64,000 nucleotides of DNA from Heterocephalus glaber (lineage: Eukaryota; Chordata; Mammalia; Rodentia; Bathyergidae). Position numbers and translations under genes: made by a program. The stretch lies in contig NW_004624730.1 in the NCBI RefSeq assembly GCF_000247695.1, forward strand, positions 26,871,507 through 26,935,506. Reading direction: 5' to 3'. The notes beneath the pieces are model-generated. The model was given only the letters and a program-made list of their open reading frames with translations, did not search any database and was not told where the DNA came from. Position 1 is the stretch's first letter. Every line of letters starts with the position of its first letter. Positions 32,444 to 42,419 of this stretch are shown in pieces.

Positions 32444-33906
32444 TCTGGGTTGGAAGTTGTTTTCTTTCAGGGCTTGAAATATTTCACTCCAAGCATTCCT
32501 TGACTTGAGGGTTTCTGTTGAGAAATCTGCTGTAATTCTGATGGGCTTTCCTTTATAGGTGATTTGTTTCTTTTCTCTAACAAGCTTTTAATATTCTGTT
32601 CTTGCGCTGAATTTCTGGAATCTTGACTATTATATGCCTTGGGGAAGATTTTTTTTTTAAATCATGGCTAACTGGAGTTCTATATGCCTCACTTACATGT
32701 ATGTTAAATTTTACCTGTTTGGGAAGTTTTCTGCCATTACTTCTGTGAACAGGTTTTTTGTGTCATTTGTGCCATCTCCTGCTTTTTCACTGACTCCAAT
32801 CAATCTTACATATTCTTTGCATCATCTAGCAGCTGCTGAATTAATTTCTCATGGAACCTTGTTATTTTTAAGAAATCTTTCATGATCGCTAATCGCAATC
32901 CTGTCTTGTATATCTGAAATTCTGTCCTCACATTGGCTCATTCTGCTGTGTATATATTTTCAGTGGAGTTTTTAATCTCATGGATATCTGTTTGAATTTG
33001 TTTCATGGATTCCATTTCGTTCCTTTGCTGGACATTCATATTTTCACCATTTTCCTGAGCTCCCCTATTTTTTTTTTTTTTTAATCTGTATCTGCTCTAG
33101 AGTCACTAAGCATGTCTTTCATTCTGGTCACCATCTCTGTAGTTATCTGAAACTATTTCTGATTTGATTCTTTTCTAGAGTCTCATTCTTCTACTTTGTT
33201 ACTTCCTTTGTAACCATTTCAGAAAATCCAGGTGGGTGGCTTTTCCACTGTTTCATCTCATTGGCCCCTGGGTTTGTCTTTAGAGAGCTGAAAATCTGCA
33301 GGGTTGCATTTTAAGCATCTTCTCATTTTCTATTTTGTTTTAAGTTTAATTCCTGAGGTGATGCTTATAAACTGTTTCTGGCATGTAGCTTTATTCCCAG
33401 TATTCAGAACCCTTAGGAAATGACTACTTCTCAGAGGTGTCTTCCAGGTATAGCTGGGGTTTGCATTTGGAGTCTGTTGCAAGATCCTACTTCTTCAATT
33501 TATTGGGGATGAAAAGTTGCTGCCTACTTGGCCCAGCCACCAGTTCTTGGCATTGGCCTACAGCTTTTCTTTTTTAAAAAACCCTTAGGCAATCTCAGTC
33601 TTGGTATACCAGGAAGAACTGATTATAAAAATTATGTTACTTTGGCTAAAGTAGTATGATCAGCAATAACAATAGCATCAAACACAGCCTACAAAATGAC
33701 AAACTGTGTTAACTATTAATTTGCCACCTTTAATTCTATGAACTATATTGTGATTATATAACAAAACCTAAAACAAATCAGAATATTGTATCAAATAAAT
33801 AAGTCATCAATACAATGATTTTCCCCTCAGGGGAGAAGATTTAATAGGGGCTGGGGTGTAAGGAATAGAGAAATAAAAGAAGAGGAAGAGATTAGAACCA
33901 AGGCTG

Positions 33907-33990
33907 AGGGCCAGGGATTTAGCTCAGCGGCACCATGCCTGCCTCGAAAGCACAAGGTCCTGAGTTTGATCCCCAGTACCAAAAAAGAAA
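33907..33990 (+). mobile_element. ID SINE inside the L1 5' region
   Basis: 'gggccagggatttagctcag', 'tgcctgcctcgaaagcacaa', 'gagtttgatccccagtacc'. Flanks 'ccaaggctgagg' and 'gcaaggctggagg' form an imperfect duplication. Confidence 0.95.
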
Positions 33991-34931
33991 AAGAAGCAAG
34001 GCTGGAGGACAAAGGAAGATTATATAAATTTTGAGAAACTGGTGGAGACAGGAGGAAAAGAGGAAGGAAGAAACAAAAAGAAAAACAGTACAGAACAACA
34101 TCAAAATTAGAAACCATGGTCAAACAATCAAGAAAAAACTAAACTAGGACAAAAACCAGAAAAAAGGAAAAAGAAAAAAAAGCCCAATTCAAGGTGTGTC
34201 TCTACTGTCGCTGGTAGGCAAAGTCCAGAGCTGAACTGATTAATCCCAGCAAGCTAGCTGTAGCTTCACAGTTGGGTAGTGGATAATCCCAGCCTGCTTA
34301 CACCTTAATGTCCATGAATTTCAGACTGGTTTCTGACTATGAGGTTGGAACCAGATTTTTTGAGCCTGCAACAGTCCATGTCCCTCCTGCTGGCTTGAAC
34401 TCAGTCCCTGCCAACTTGAACTCTGCTCCTTGACCTCCCGCTGACTTGAACTTGGCATCCTCACCGAGGCACCGGAGCCATTAGATGGAGTCACCCTACA
34501 GCTGTCCTGAGTTCCAGCTCAGTTGGCCCTCCTCCAAGATGGCTACCGGCCAGTTGCCCTATCCTGAACCTGAATAACTTACCAGCCATGGCTGTCTGAA
34601 GTGCCCACTGCTCCATTCCACTAGTGTATTTCTCTGTGGAGGCCCTTGGGGTCACCAGTAGTCACCATGCATCTGCAGGTTCAACCCTCTGTTCCCACAC
34701 CATGAGTCCAGGGTCTGAGAGAAAGTGCTGCTTGCTACCAACCTCCTCTTCCTTGAAGTCTCTCTCTTCAGTCTCCCTATGGACTTTAATTCTCACTTCA
34801 GATCCTTCCTGGGTCTTGGGGACCCATTTCCCTCTTCCTGCTCTTCCTCACACCAATATATTCCAGTGTCAGGACACCAAATCTCAGAGAATGTCTTTCT
34901 CTGCTATTCACCACTCCACTATCTTCATCAC

Positions 34932-35269
34932 TGCTATAGTGTGATGGAGTTCTCCAGAATTCATGAGTTGGAAACTTAACCCCCAAAGTCGTATGTTAAC
35001 AGTAAGCGGAAATGGAATTTTTGGAAGGTGGCTGGGTCACAAGGGCTTTGCCTTCATGAATGAAATAATACACTTCTGAATGAATGGGCTAAAGGGTTGT
35101 CAAAGGAGTTGTTTGGTTATGGAAGGTAGTTGTCTCTGGCAAGTCTGCCCTGTCTTACCACAATATCTCCTGGCATGTTATGATGCCAAATGAACGTCCT
35201 GACTTTATAAATGACCCTGTCTGTTGGAATCAGTTATATCAACTGATAAAACAGAAAAAAACTAAGACA
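34932..35269 (+). mobile_element. ERVL-MaLR LTR
   Basis: Starts 'tgctatagtgtgatggagtt' and continues 'gttggaaacttaacccccaa', 'ggtggctgggtcacaagggc', 'gccttcatgaatgaaataat' to 'aaaaaactaagaca', the order of MaLR LTRs. No internal retroviral sequence is present, so this is a solo LTR. Confidence 0.85.
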
Positions 35270-35270
35270 A

Positions 35271-35445
35271 TCCCTATTTTATGAGTGAGGAAACTACAGC
35301 TCAAAAGTTTAAGAGCTGGACTAGGGGTGGAGGAACTCAGTAGTAGAGTTCTCAGTGCTGTTTTGATCCCCAGTGCAAATAAATAAATAAATAAATAAAT
35401 AAGAAAATTTAAGGGAGCTGCCTGAATGTCTATACCTCATAAACA
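35271..35445 (+). mobile_element. MIR SINE, right half, interrupted by an ID
   Basis: 'cctattttatgagtgaggaa', 'actacagctcaaaagtttaa' continue the MIR broken off at 29297. After the ID it resumes with 'atttaagggagctgcctgaa'. Confidence 0.75.
35323..35405 (+). mobile_element. ID-like SINE with (AAAT)n tail
   Basis: 'ggactaggggtggaggaact', 'cagtagtagagttctcagtg', 'ttttgatccccagtgc', then (AAAT)n. 'gtttaagagctg' and 'atttaagggagctg' flank it. Confidence 0.85.
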
Positions 35446-36228
35446 AAACAGCACCAAAAACAAAGCATTGTTGAAATTTTCTTTAATCTTCTTTTTAGTA
35501 CCCCATAGAATTTTTAAAAAAGGAGATACTCACATTCTTAAATATCCGAGTCTAACATTTTAAAGAAGCCTAGGTGAATCCAAGAATTCCTCTGTGGGCT
35601 CTGTGCACAGTAAGACATTACTTTCTAAACAAATGCAGGTTGTTCCTGCCCATGGCCCAGTCAGCCCTACTATTTGTCTCTCACAGTCAGCCTGGGTCAG
35701 CTCACTACTGGAGATTAGCATTCTGAGGTCCAGTCACAGCTGAGGAGCTTGACAGGGATGAACAGGGAAAACAACAGGAAGCGGGAGGGACCATGTCTCC
35801 CAGGGGAGAAAAGCAGCTTGACAGCCACCCTGGCATCTGAAGTTGGACTTCAGTTCAAGAAAATTAACACTTGCTTTTCACTACTGTCTTTGTATAATGT
35901 AAAGTTACATTTTTCAAACCTGCCTTTAAATCATTTTATAATTTGGTTCTCTTTTACCTCTCAATTTGCAGGCTTTCTTCCCAGACTTCTGCAAGGAGAT
36001 AAATTCTACTGAAAGGGAAAAACTGCTAGGAGGAGAATCAACCAGGATTTTTTTTATATAGGTTATATTTTAATAACTGTGAACTGCAGTAGCAGGGCCA
36101 ACCACCTGGCATAATGAACTAATGAGTGAGATATCATGACACTTTGGCCTAGACTGTTGTCCCTACAGTTTTGTACATACAAAAGTTTGGATTACTTGTT
36201 TAGAATTTTTTATTAATCAAAAATGAAC
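35446..36228. other. Unique sequence, nothing recognised
   Basis: 35749-36012 (+) is open for 87 codons with no recognisable domain. Confidence 0.4.
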
Positions 36229-36326
36229 AGGGCTGGCGATTTAGCTCTTTAATGAAGCATTTGCCCAGCACGTATATTCAAGGCCCTAAATTCAACTCCT
36301 AGTACAGCAAAAAACTAATTAATTAA
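36229..36326 (+). mobile_element. ID-like SINE
   Basis: 'agggctggcgatttagctct', 'gaagcatttgcccagcacgt', 'aaattcaactcctagtac'. Confidence 0.85.
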
Positions 36327-36830
36327 TTTCATAGCTGCGAGTTTTAGGATTTTTATATTTAAGTTTTGAGCCCTTGGGTCAAAATCTCATCTAAATGGTT
36401 TTTTCTTCAAAGACTAACAGTTTAGTTCCAAATGCAGACTTCAGTGTTATCATTTTTTTAAAAAAAAAGAGCCTTGCAAAGATTTTCAATATACAGATCA
36501 GCCTGCTCCATTCCCCATCAAATTTTATGTGACAAATATTTTGACCACTATTCTTTAATGCTCAATACATCCTAGGTAGCTCTAGCAATGGTTTAGTCAC
36601 AGCACCATACACTTCCGATACCTATTACCATATGTGAGCGACTCTTCCCAGCAGAACTGTGTTCCTCCAGCTGCTTGTATTACATGAAACCCTCAGGTAG
36701 CCTACCTGATTTACAGGTATCTTCAGAGTTCCTTTTACTCCACTGAATAAATAGTATATTATTAATGGTATCCAGCAACATGTAAACATTCATCACTTAT
36801 CAGACTGGCTGTGCTTCTGCAAAGCTATTA
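36327..36830. other. Unique sequence, nothing recognised
   Basis: AT-rich, no recognisable gene. Confidence 0.45.
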
Positions 36831-36846
36831 TCAAATACCTCTTTTT

Positions 36847-36929
36847 TTGGGGGGGGGCGGGTACCGAGGATCGAACTCGGATCTTTGCACAGCAGGCGGT
36901 GAAACCACTGAGCTAAATCCCTGCCCCTC
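36847..36929 (-). mobile_element. ID SINE, antisense, with target-site duplication
   Basis: 'gggtaccgaggatcgaactc', 'acagcaggcggtgaaaccac', 'tgagctaaatccctgccc'. 'tcaaatacctcttttt' flanks it at about 36831 and 36929. Confidence 0.96.
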
Positions 36930-37053
36930 AAATACCTCTTTTTAAATCAAAGCACCTTGTTCTTCCACATGTTTTATTATCACAAAGCTCATTCTCAGGA
37001 GACAAAGTGTATAAATCCTTCCATGCACAACTAGGATGTTAAGCAATGGAAAA

Positions 37054-37243
37054 AGCTGAGCCTGGTGGTGCATGCCTATAATTCCAGCACTCTAGGAGGC
37101 TGAAACAGGAGGATTTAGAGTTTGAGCCCAGACTGGACAACTTAGTGAGACCCTGTCTGAAAATAGAAAATAAAAAAAGGCTGGGGAGATAGCTCAGTAC
37201 AAAGACTCAGACTTCACTCCCCAGTAATCATATACAAAAAGAG
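37054..37243 (+). mobile_element. B1-ID composite SINE
   Basis: B1 half 'gagcctggtggtgcatgcct', 'gagcccagactggacaactt', 'gaccctgtctgaaaatag', then ID half 'aggctggggagatagctcag', 'cttcactccccagtaatc'. A short (GA)n run follows. Confidence 0.93.
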
Positions 37244-37269
37244 AGAGGGAAGGGAGAGAGAGACTAAGA

Positions 37270-37936
37270 GAATAATCTAACTTCCTTGTTAATTTGTCTT
37301 CTGCTTTAAGCAACACATTCTTAAGTGACAGCAGGAAACATCAAGTGGCTCCTATCTCACAGACCTCCTCAACCCAGTCAACAAAGGCACGAAAATGTGA
37401 CTTGGGCATGAGCATCATTTTTTCTGAGTACCAGCCTGGTGGGCCTCCCTGATCTTCCATTATTAGTGGGTCCTATTTCCTCCTTGAAGCCTGGCACTGT
37501 CAACAATGGACTGGTGGCAGAAACCAAGTCCACCAGCTGTGCTCCCCTATGGTGACAGAGGCTGCTCCAAATGAGATAGCCCAAAGGCCTGGAATACAAG
37601 TCACAATTCCCTCTCAGACCTCTTTCATTAATTCAGGAGTATTTTCATTGTGTGATTCACCAGCCTAAATAAACTCTCAGATTCCCTCAACCTGAGAAAA
37701 GTCCAGGATCCCTGTACCAAGTAACTACTTCAGTAAGAGGCTTCCTTAGGGTAAGCAACACCAGCTACATTGATAGGAGAGAAAAAGGAGGCGCATGGTC
37801 ACCCTGTGTGGGGATGTAAATATACCTGACCCGCATTTTAAAACTGAAAAAGAAAGAACTTTCTGTATTTTATCACCTAAGAATAACAGAGTCACCTTTT
37901 TTTTAAAAAAAGACTTGTTATATATCTTTTTAGTAT
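37270..37936. other. Unique sequence, possible LTR-like relic, no gene
   Basis: 37370-37770 has an LTR-like feel ('cctaaataaactctcagatt') but no match I can name. Confidence 0.25.
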
Positions 37937-37952
37937 TCTTATCACATTTCTT

Positions 37953-38037
37953 GGTTTTTTTTTGGTACTGGGGATTGAACTTGGGTCCTTGCGCTTGCGT
38001 AGCAGGTGGCGAAACCACTGAGCTAAATCCCTGGCCC
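37953..38037 (-). mobile_element. ID SINE, antisense, with perfect 16-bp target-site duplication
   Basis: 'ttggtactggggattgaact', 'gcgcttgcgtagcaggtggc', 'actgagctaaatccctggcc'. TCTTATCACATTTCTT lies at 37937-37952 and 38038-38053. Confidence 0.98.
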
Positions 38038-38104
38038 TCTTATCACATTTCTTTTCCAATGCGTACCTTTTCATGACTGTCATACTGGGTAAAATATTTC
38101 CATT

Positions 38105-38340
38105 TTTCCTCCCTTTAACATCATAATAATATCTCTATGCTATTAAATTCTTCTTAAACATCATAATTTACTTAAGCAATTCCTTACTGTTGAGCATTCA
38201 GATTTTTCTTTTTTCTTTACAAATTATGCTTCAATACAGATCCTTGAGCAAAAGCTTTTCTTGGTGTTCTGGATTATCTCTTGAAACTAGAGTCTCAGAA
38301 TCAGTACTACAGAGTTAAAGAGCACAAATGTTTCTTTGGC
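38105..38340 (-). mobile_element. Old LINE-1 (L1M-type) fragment, antisense
   Basis: 'atttacttaagcaattcctt', 'actgttgagcattcagattt', 'caaattatgcttcaatacag', 'tggattatctcttgaaacta' read as the reverse complement of an old L1 3' end. Confidence 0.75.
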
Positions 38341-38441
38341 TTTTTTTGTTGCTGTTTTTTCAGTGCTGAGGATCCAACCTAGGCCTCATATGTTAACTTA
38401 GCACTCTACTTACTAACTTACCACTGACCTACATCCCCAGC
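38341..38441 (-). mobile_element. ID-like SINE, antisense, diverged
   Basis: 'cagtgctgaggatccaacct', 'aggcctcatatgttaactta', 'ccactgacctacatccccag'. Confidence 0.75.
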
Positions 38442-38717
38442 TTATTTTATCTTTTATTTTTATAACATTAAAAAAAAATTGTAGCTTATAAGAGGATAAC
38501 TAATAGATGGACTTTTTAAATTGTTATTTTTGCATGAGTAAGTTTAATAATTTTGCACTATAAAATTATCTTTAATTGACAAACCAATTTTCAATCATAT
38601 TTCACTGACACTCCATCCCTGGCATGTTTGGATTATGTCAGTGTATAAAAGATTCCAAAATGGTAATGAGTAAGATCAATGTGCCATAGGAACCTTGTTC
38701 AGAAATTAAACTTAAGT

Positions 38718-38908
38718 CTAAATTGGGTGTGGTGGCACACAATCCCAGCATCCTGGGAGATTGAAGCAAGAGAATCAAAAGTTTGAGCCCAGCACGGGAA
38801 ATTTAGTGGCTTAGTGAAGCCCTGCCTCAAAACAAAAAAAAAAATAAAACAGAACAGCTAAGGATGTAGCTCAGCAAAAAGGCCCTGGGTTTAATCCCCA
38901 GAACCATA
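38718..38908 (+). mobile_element. B1-ID composite SINE
   Basis: B1 half 'attgggtgtggtggcacaca', 'gagcccagcacgggaaattt', 'gccctgcctcaaaac', then ID half 'agctaaggatgtagctcagc', 'gggtttaatccccagaacc'. Confidence 0.92.
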
Positions 38909-38911
38909 AAA

Positions 38912-39000
38912 GACGAGAGAGGAGGGGAGAGAGGGAGAAAGGGAGAGAGGGAGGGAGAGAGAGAGAGAGAGAGGGAGAGAGAGGGAGGAGGGGGGAGAAA
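38912..39000. repeat. Purine-rich (GA)n/(GGGA)n tract
   Basis: About 90 bases of G and A, nearly pure, starting at the 3' end of the B1-ID dimer and probably grown from its tail. Confidence 0.95.
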
Positions 39001-39518
39001 GATCTATCATGCTGCATAGTAATGATTTGTGGATTAATAGCTGGCTATCAGGAGGAAGATTTAATTCATCAAAGTTAATAGGCTGGGGAAAACAATGCAT
39101 CTAATTAGCAAACGGATTATTCTTGGACCCCTTTGCTAGTCTAAGAAGGGTGAACTTATTGGTTCCCATGGCAGAAAACACAGAACAAATAACCAGGTTA
39201 ATCTCTGAAGTTCAAAAAGTTGGCCAGTAATGACTGTGAAGGGCTCTGTGTTCAGGAAATCCCGCCAGACGGGCACTGTTTGCAAATGGCTGGGAAATAT
39301 GGTCTGTTGCCATCAAAAACAGATGAAGAGAAGGATTTGGTTAAAAGGGTGAGTCTTCCTTTGCCCAGGCAAAACCTTTCCAAAATAAAGAAACAGTGTA
39401 TAGTGGCTGCCAGCCGACCTCTGCTGAAAAGAGAGGACAGTCTTACACTGATGCTCATTATAACCATTCTCAAAAAAACTACTTAAATGGCACTGGGTGG
39501 AAGTAAGACTTAAGTGAA
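39001..39518. other. Unique stretch with a possible exon-like open frame
   Basis: 39202-39353 (+) reads open with a mixed, protein-like composition ('QEIPPDGHCLQMAGKYG') and reaches 'aaaagg|gtgagt', a good splice-donor match near 39350. 'DGHC' recalls OTU proteases, but the surrounding family residues are missing, so I do not assign it. Confidence 0.25.
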
Positions 39519-39611
39519 GGGGCCAGGGATTGAGCTCAGTGGCTCCATGCCTGCCTTGCAAGCGCAAGGCCCTGTGTTCCATCCCCAGTACCAGAAAAAA
39601 AAAAAAAAAAT
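39519..39611 (+). mobile_element. ID SINE
   Basis: 'ggggccagggattgagctca', 'cctgccttgcaagcgcaagg', 'gtgttccatccccagtacc', A tail. Confidence 0.96.
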
Positions 39612-40300
39612 TATCTGAAGTCTGCCAACTCTGGCAATGTAGTAAGATCCCAAAGGAAAATACTCAAGATTAGCATTTAATCTGATTTTTTAAATTTTAA
39701 AAGTAAAATACATCAATCTAACATCTATTCCAGTGTTAACAGAAACTACAATCATATGAAAGAGTACTCATTTAATTTATTCAAAAACATTAAAATTTCA
39801 AGGGTTGCTGACTATCTTTAAATAGCAACAATATATCACACAGAGTAATAAAATGGGGCCAAGGATTATTAATAATAATCTCTTCAAAAAGTAATGTCAT
39901 TAAAAATCAATAGCAATAACTCTAATTAAGATTCTACCTAAAGCACAGTCCCTTATGGGAATATAATTGAGTTACTCTATGTAAAGTGATGGTACACAGT
40001 AAGCACTATGAAGTATTAGCAAAGCTAATAAAGTTAGAGCCCAAAGGAGAAAAGGGGAGCCCGCCAGCTTCCTCATCCTCATCCCAGCCCGAGTGCGCAC
40101 CTTCCATCCCCCAGGCAGCTCAAGCAGGATCCCTGTCTTCTATTGCTGACATGTCATTGGCCGGAGTAGGAACAGTACAACAGACTTACCTGTCCTCACT
40201 GCTTTACTAACTCCTTTACTCCTTGGTGGAAATAAGGCCACCTTCCCCACAGCAGAAACCACCCTGGGGGTACTCATTTGATAATTAAATGCAAATGAAG
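39612..40300. other. Unique AT-rich sequence, nothing recognised
   Basis: 39986-40210 (+) open frame has no recognisable product. Confidence 0.45.
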
Positions 40301-40304
40301 TATC

Positions 40305-40690
40305 ATTATAAGTCATGAAATTGCCTATTTACATTACAAACTGCTTGACCCATAGAATATGATAGATGTGAGACTGTGCCAATGTCCAGGCCCCTGAGCT
40401 TCTGTCTCTTGGAACCCCACCGCCATGCCATAAGGAAGCTCAAGCCATCCACAAAGACTTGCACAGAAAGAAATTGACACACCCAACTGACAGCCACTGT
40501 GCTGAGTGAGCTGCCTTGAAAGGGAACCACCATCCCATTAAGCCACTCCACCAGACACTACATAGAACACAGACAAGCTGTCCCTGCCAATGTGTGGCAA
40601 AATTCAGATTTGTGAGCACAATAAATGATTGTTTCAAATCACCCCAATCACATTATCTCAATAAAACATAGAGGTATGCTTAGGTTCTAA
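40305..40690 (+). mobile_element. MLT1-type ERVL-MaLR LTR
   Basis: 'catagaatatgatagatgtg', 'agcttctgtctcttggaacc', 'gccatgccataaggaagctc', 'gccactgtgctgagtgagct', 'tgagcacaataaatgattgt' follow the MLT1 LTR order to the polyadenylation region. Confidence 0.8.
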
Positions 40691-41000
40691 TTATTCACCA
40701 TTTGTAACTCAAAAAGTATAAAAATTTTAAGAAGTGGGTGCATATTCACAAAGAAGCAACCCACATGTGACCCAGCATGACCATTTCTCCTTTTCCTGAC
40801 ACTGCAAATTCAATCCCTCCAGGAACTGTCTGGTAGCTAACACTAATACTTCTCTAGTCAACAACCAGCCCAAATACCTCCAGACTAACATACATCCCAA
40901 TTCTCCATCCCATAATATCCTTTTAAACAAAAATCTGCACTGACCTAGAATATGACAAAAAAAAATTGTCAGAGATTTTTATGATACGATCCTTTTCTTT

Positions 41001-41146
41001 AGCTGGGTGTGGTGGCCAAGTGCAGCACTTGGGAGGCCAAGGCAAGGGGATCAGCATGAGTTAGAGGCCAGCCTCGGCTACACAGTGAGTTCCAGGGCCA
41101 GCCTGAACTACATAGTGAGACCCTGTCTCCAAAACAAAACAAAACA
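41001..41146 (+). mobile_element. B1 SINE with internal duplication
   Basis: 'agctgggtgtggtggccaag', 'gaggccagcctcggctacac', 'agggccagcctgaactacat', 'gaccctgtctccaaaac'. Confidence 0.96.
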
Positions 41147-41911
41147 AGATCCTGTTCCTTGTGCACCTTTTAAGCATCTTCCAGTCTACTGGAGAAATAA
41201 GATGTGTATGTTTATAGCAACCAACCAACAATCCCAAAGGCCGTATCGCAAGTAAACTGCCATGTAATCACATGGGATTGAGTGGCCACCTTAAAACGGA
41301 AAGAATTTAGTGTAAGCAAGATGTGAGACATGGGGGTTTACTAGACTTGAAGTTACATTTACCCATAGAAATCTACTCTAGTGGTTGCGGTAGGTCTTAT
41401 TTCTATCAGGTTTTAAATTCCTTTTGAGCCTAAACCACATCTAATCTTCACATTCACCACTAAAAACCACAAACCAGGCCTCACTAGAAATTTGTAAAGT
41501 ACTCAACTGGGGGGAAAGGGGGAGGAAACAATAACATTTTCTCACAGAAGATAAAAATGTAACTAGGCAGGGATAGGGGGAAGACGAGAAAACTTTATAA
41601 AGGTAAAGTTCAATTAGAATTTTCCACCCCCAGAGTCATGATATAAAAGGAGATTTTAAAATCTTTTCTATTCCTTGAATGAGCATCCATGTGTATTTTG
41701 CTAACAACTGTTTTGCAAAGTGAGGATTCAGCTTAAAGAATAAGTAGAGCTGTGTGAACAGGGCCAAAGCAAGCCAGTTTCAGCAGCAGCTTCCATTTTA
41801 CTCTAGGCCTCAGCAGCCCAGAAACCCAGCAGTTACACAGGTCTTAAATGGCTGAGGTCACTCACCTCCATCTCCAGGGGAAAAGGTAGAAAGTACAAGC
41901 TCTCCAGAGGA
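41147..41911. other. Unique sequence, nothing recognised
   Basis: No gene, RNA or repeat recognised. Confidence 0.45.
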
Positions 41912-42051
41912 ACGAGGCCTGGTGGTGCACACCTGTAATTCCAATACTCTGAGGCTGAGGCCGGGGAATATAAGCCAGTTCCAGGCCAGCTTGGGCTGCA
42001 TAATGAGTGCAAGGCTAGCCTGAACTATATAGAAAAAACCTAAAAAAATAG
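41912..42051 (+). mobile_element. B1 SINE with internal duplication
   Basis: 'aggcctggtggtgcacacct', 'caggccagcttgggctgcat', 'caaggctagcctgaactata'. Confidence 0.93.
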
Positions 42052-42325
42052 AACCAAAGATCTCCACAGGACCCTAAACTCCAGGGCTTGATCATTACCA
42101 CGATACAACTTTGAAATTGACACTAAAGCCCTCCAAGAGCTGCTATTTTCATCACTGCTTAAATTAACTGGGCTGAAGCCCCACTAATGTATGAGAAAAG
42201 CCTAATTTTAAAGCTAAAATTAAATAAATATATAGCCAGGCTTCTTTCTACCCCAGGCTCCAATTACAGAAATTTATTTTCAAACTTAAGAAAAATAGTA
42301 ACTTTGGATAAGAATTTTAAAAATC

Positions 42326-42411
42326 CGGGCCAGGGATTTAGCTCAGTGGCACAGCTCCTGCCTCGAAAGCACAAGGTCCTGAGTTCGATCCCCAGTACAA
42401 AAAAAAAAAAA
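42326..42411 (+). mobile_element. ID SINE
   Basis: 'gggccagggatttagctcag', 'tgcctcgaaagcacaaggtc', 'gagttcgatccccagtac', A tail. Flanks 'agaattttaaaaatc' and 'agaatttagaaaatc' are a near-perfect duplication. Confidence 0.97.
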
Positions 42412-42419
42412 AAAGAATT

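Larger units (their letters stand above)
29298..34931 (-). mobile_element. LINE-1, antisense, with 5' region, ORF1, deleted ORF2 and 3' UTR
   Basis: The largest element here, read right to left. 34931 to about 33100 is the 5' region, with a GCCATCTTGG-type block at 34533-34542 on the minus strand. About 33100-32207 is ORF1, whose C-terminus keeps an open frame to its stop. 32200-31910 is the start of ORF2. A break near 31905 jumps into the RT region. 31900-29770 is RT to C-terminus, and 29755-29298 the 3' UTR. Two ID SINEs sit inside. ORF2 is broken by stops and frameshifts, so the copy cannot move itself. Confidence 0.9.

Noticed and set aside
38891..39100. Protein with a Ser-Leu repeat
   Set aside because: It is the antisense translation of the GA-rich tract at 38912-39000.
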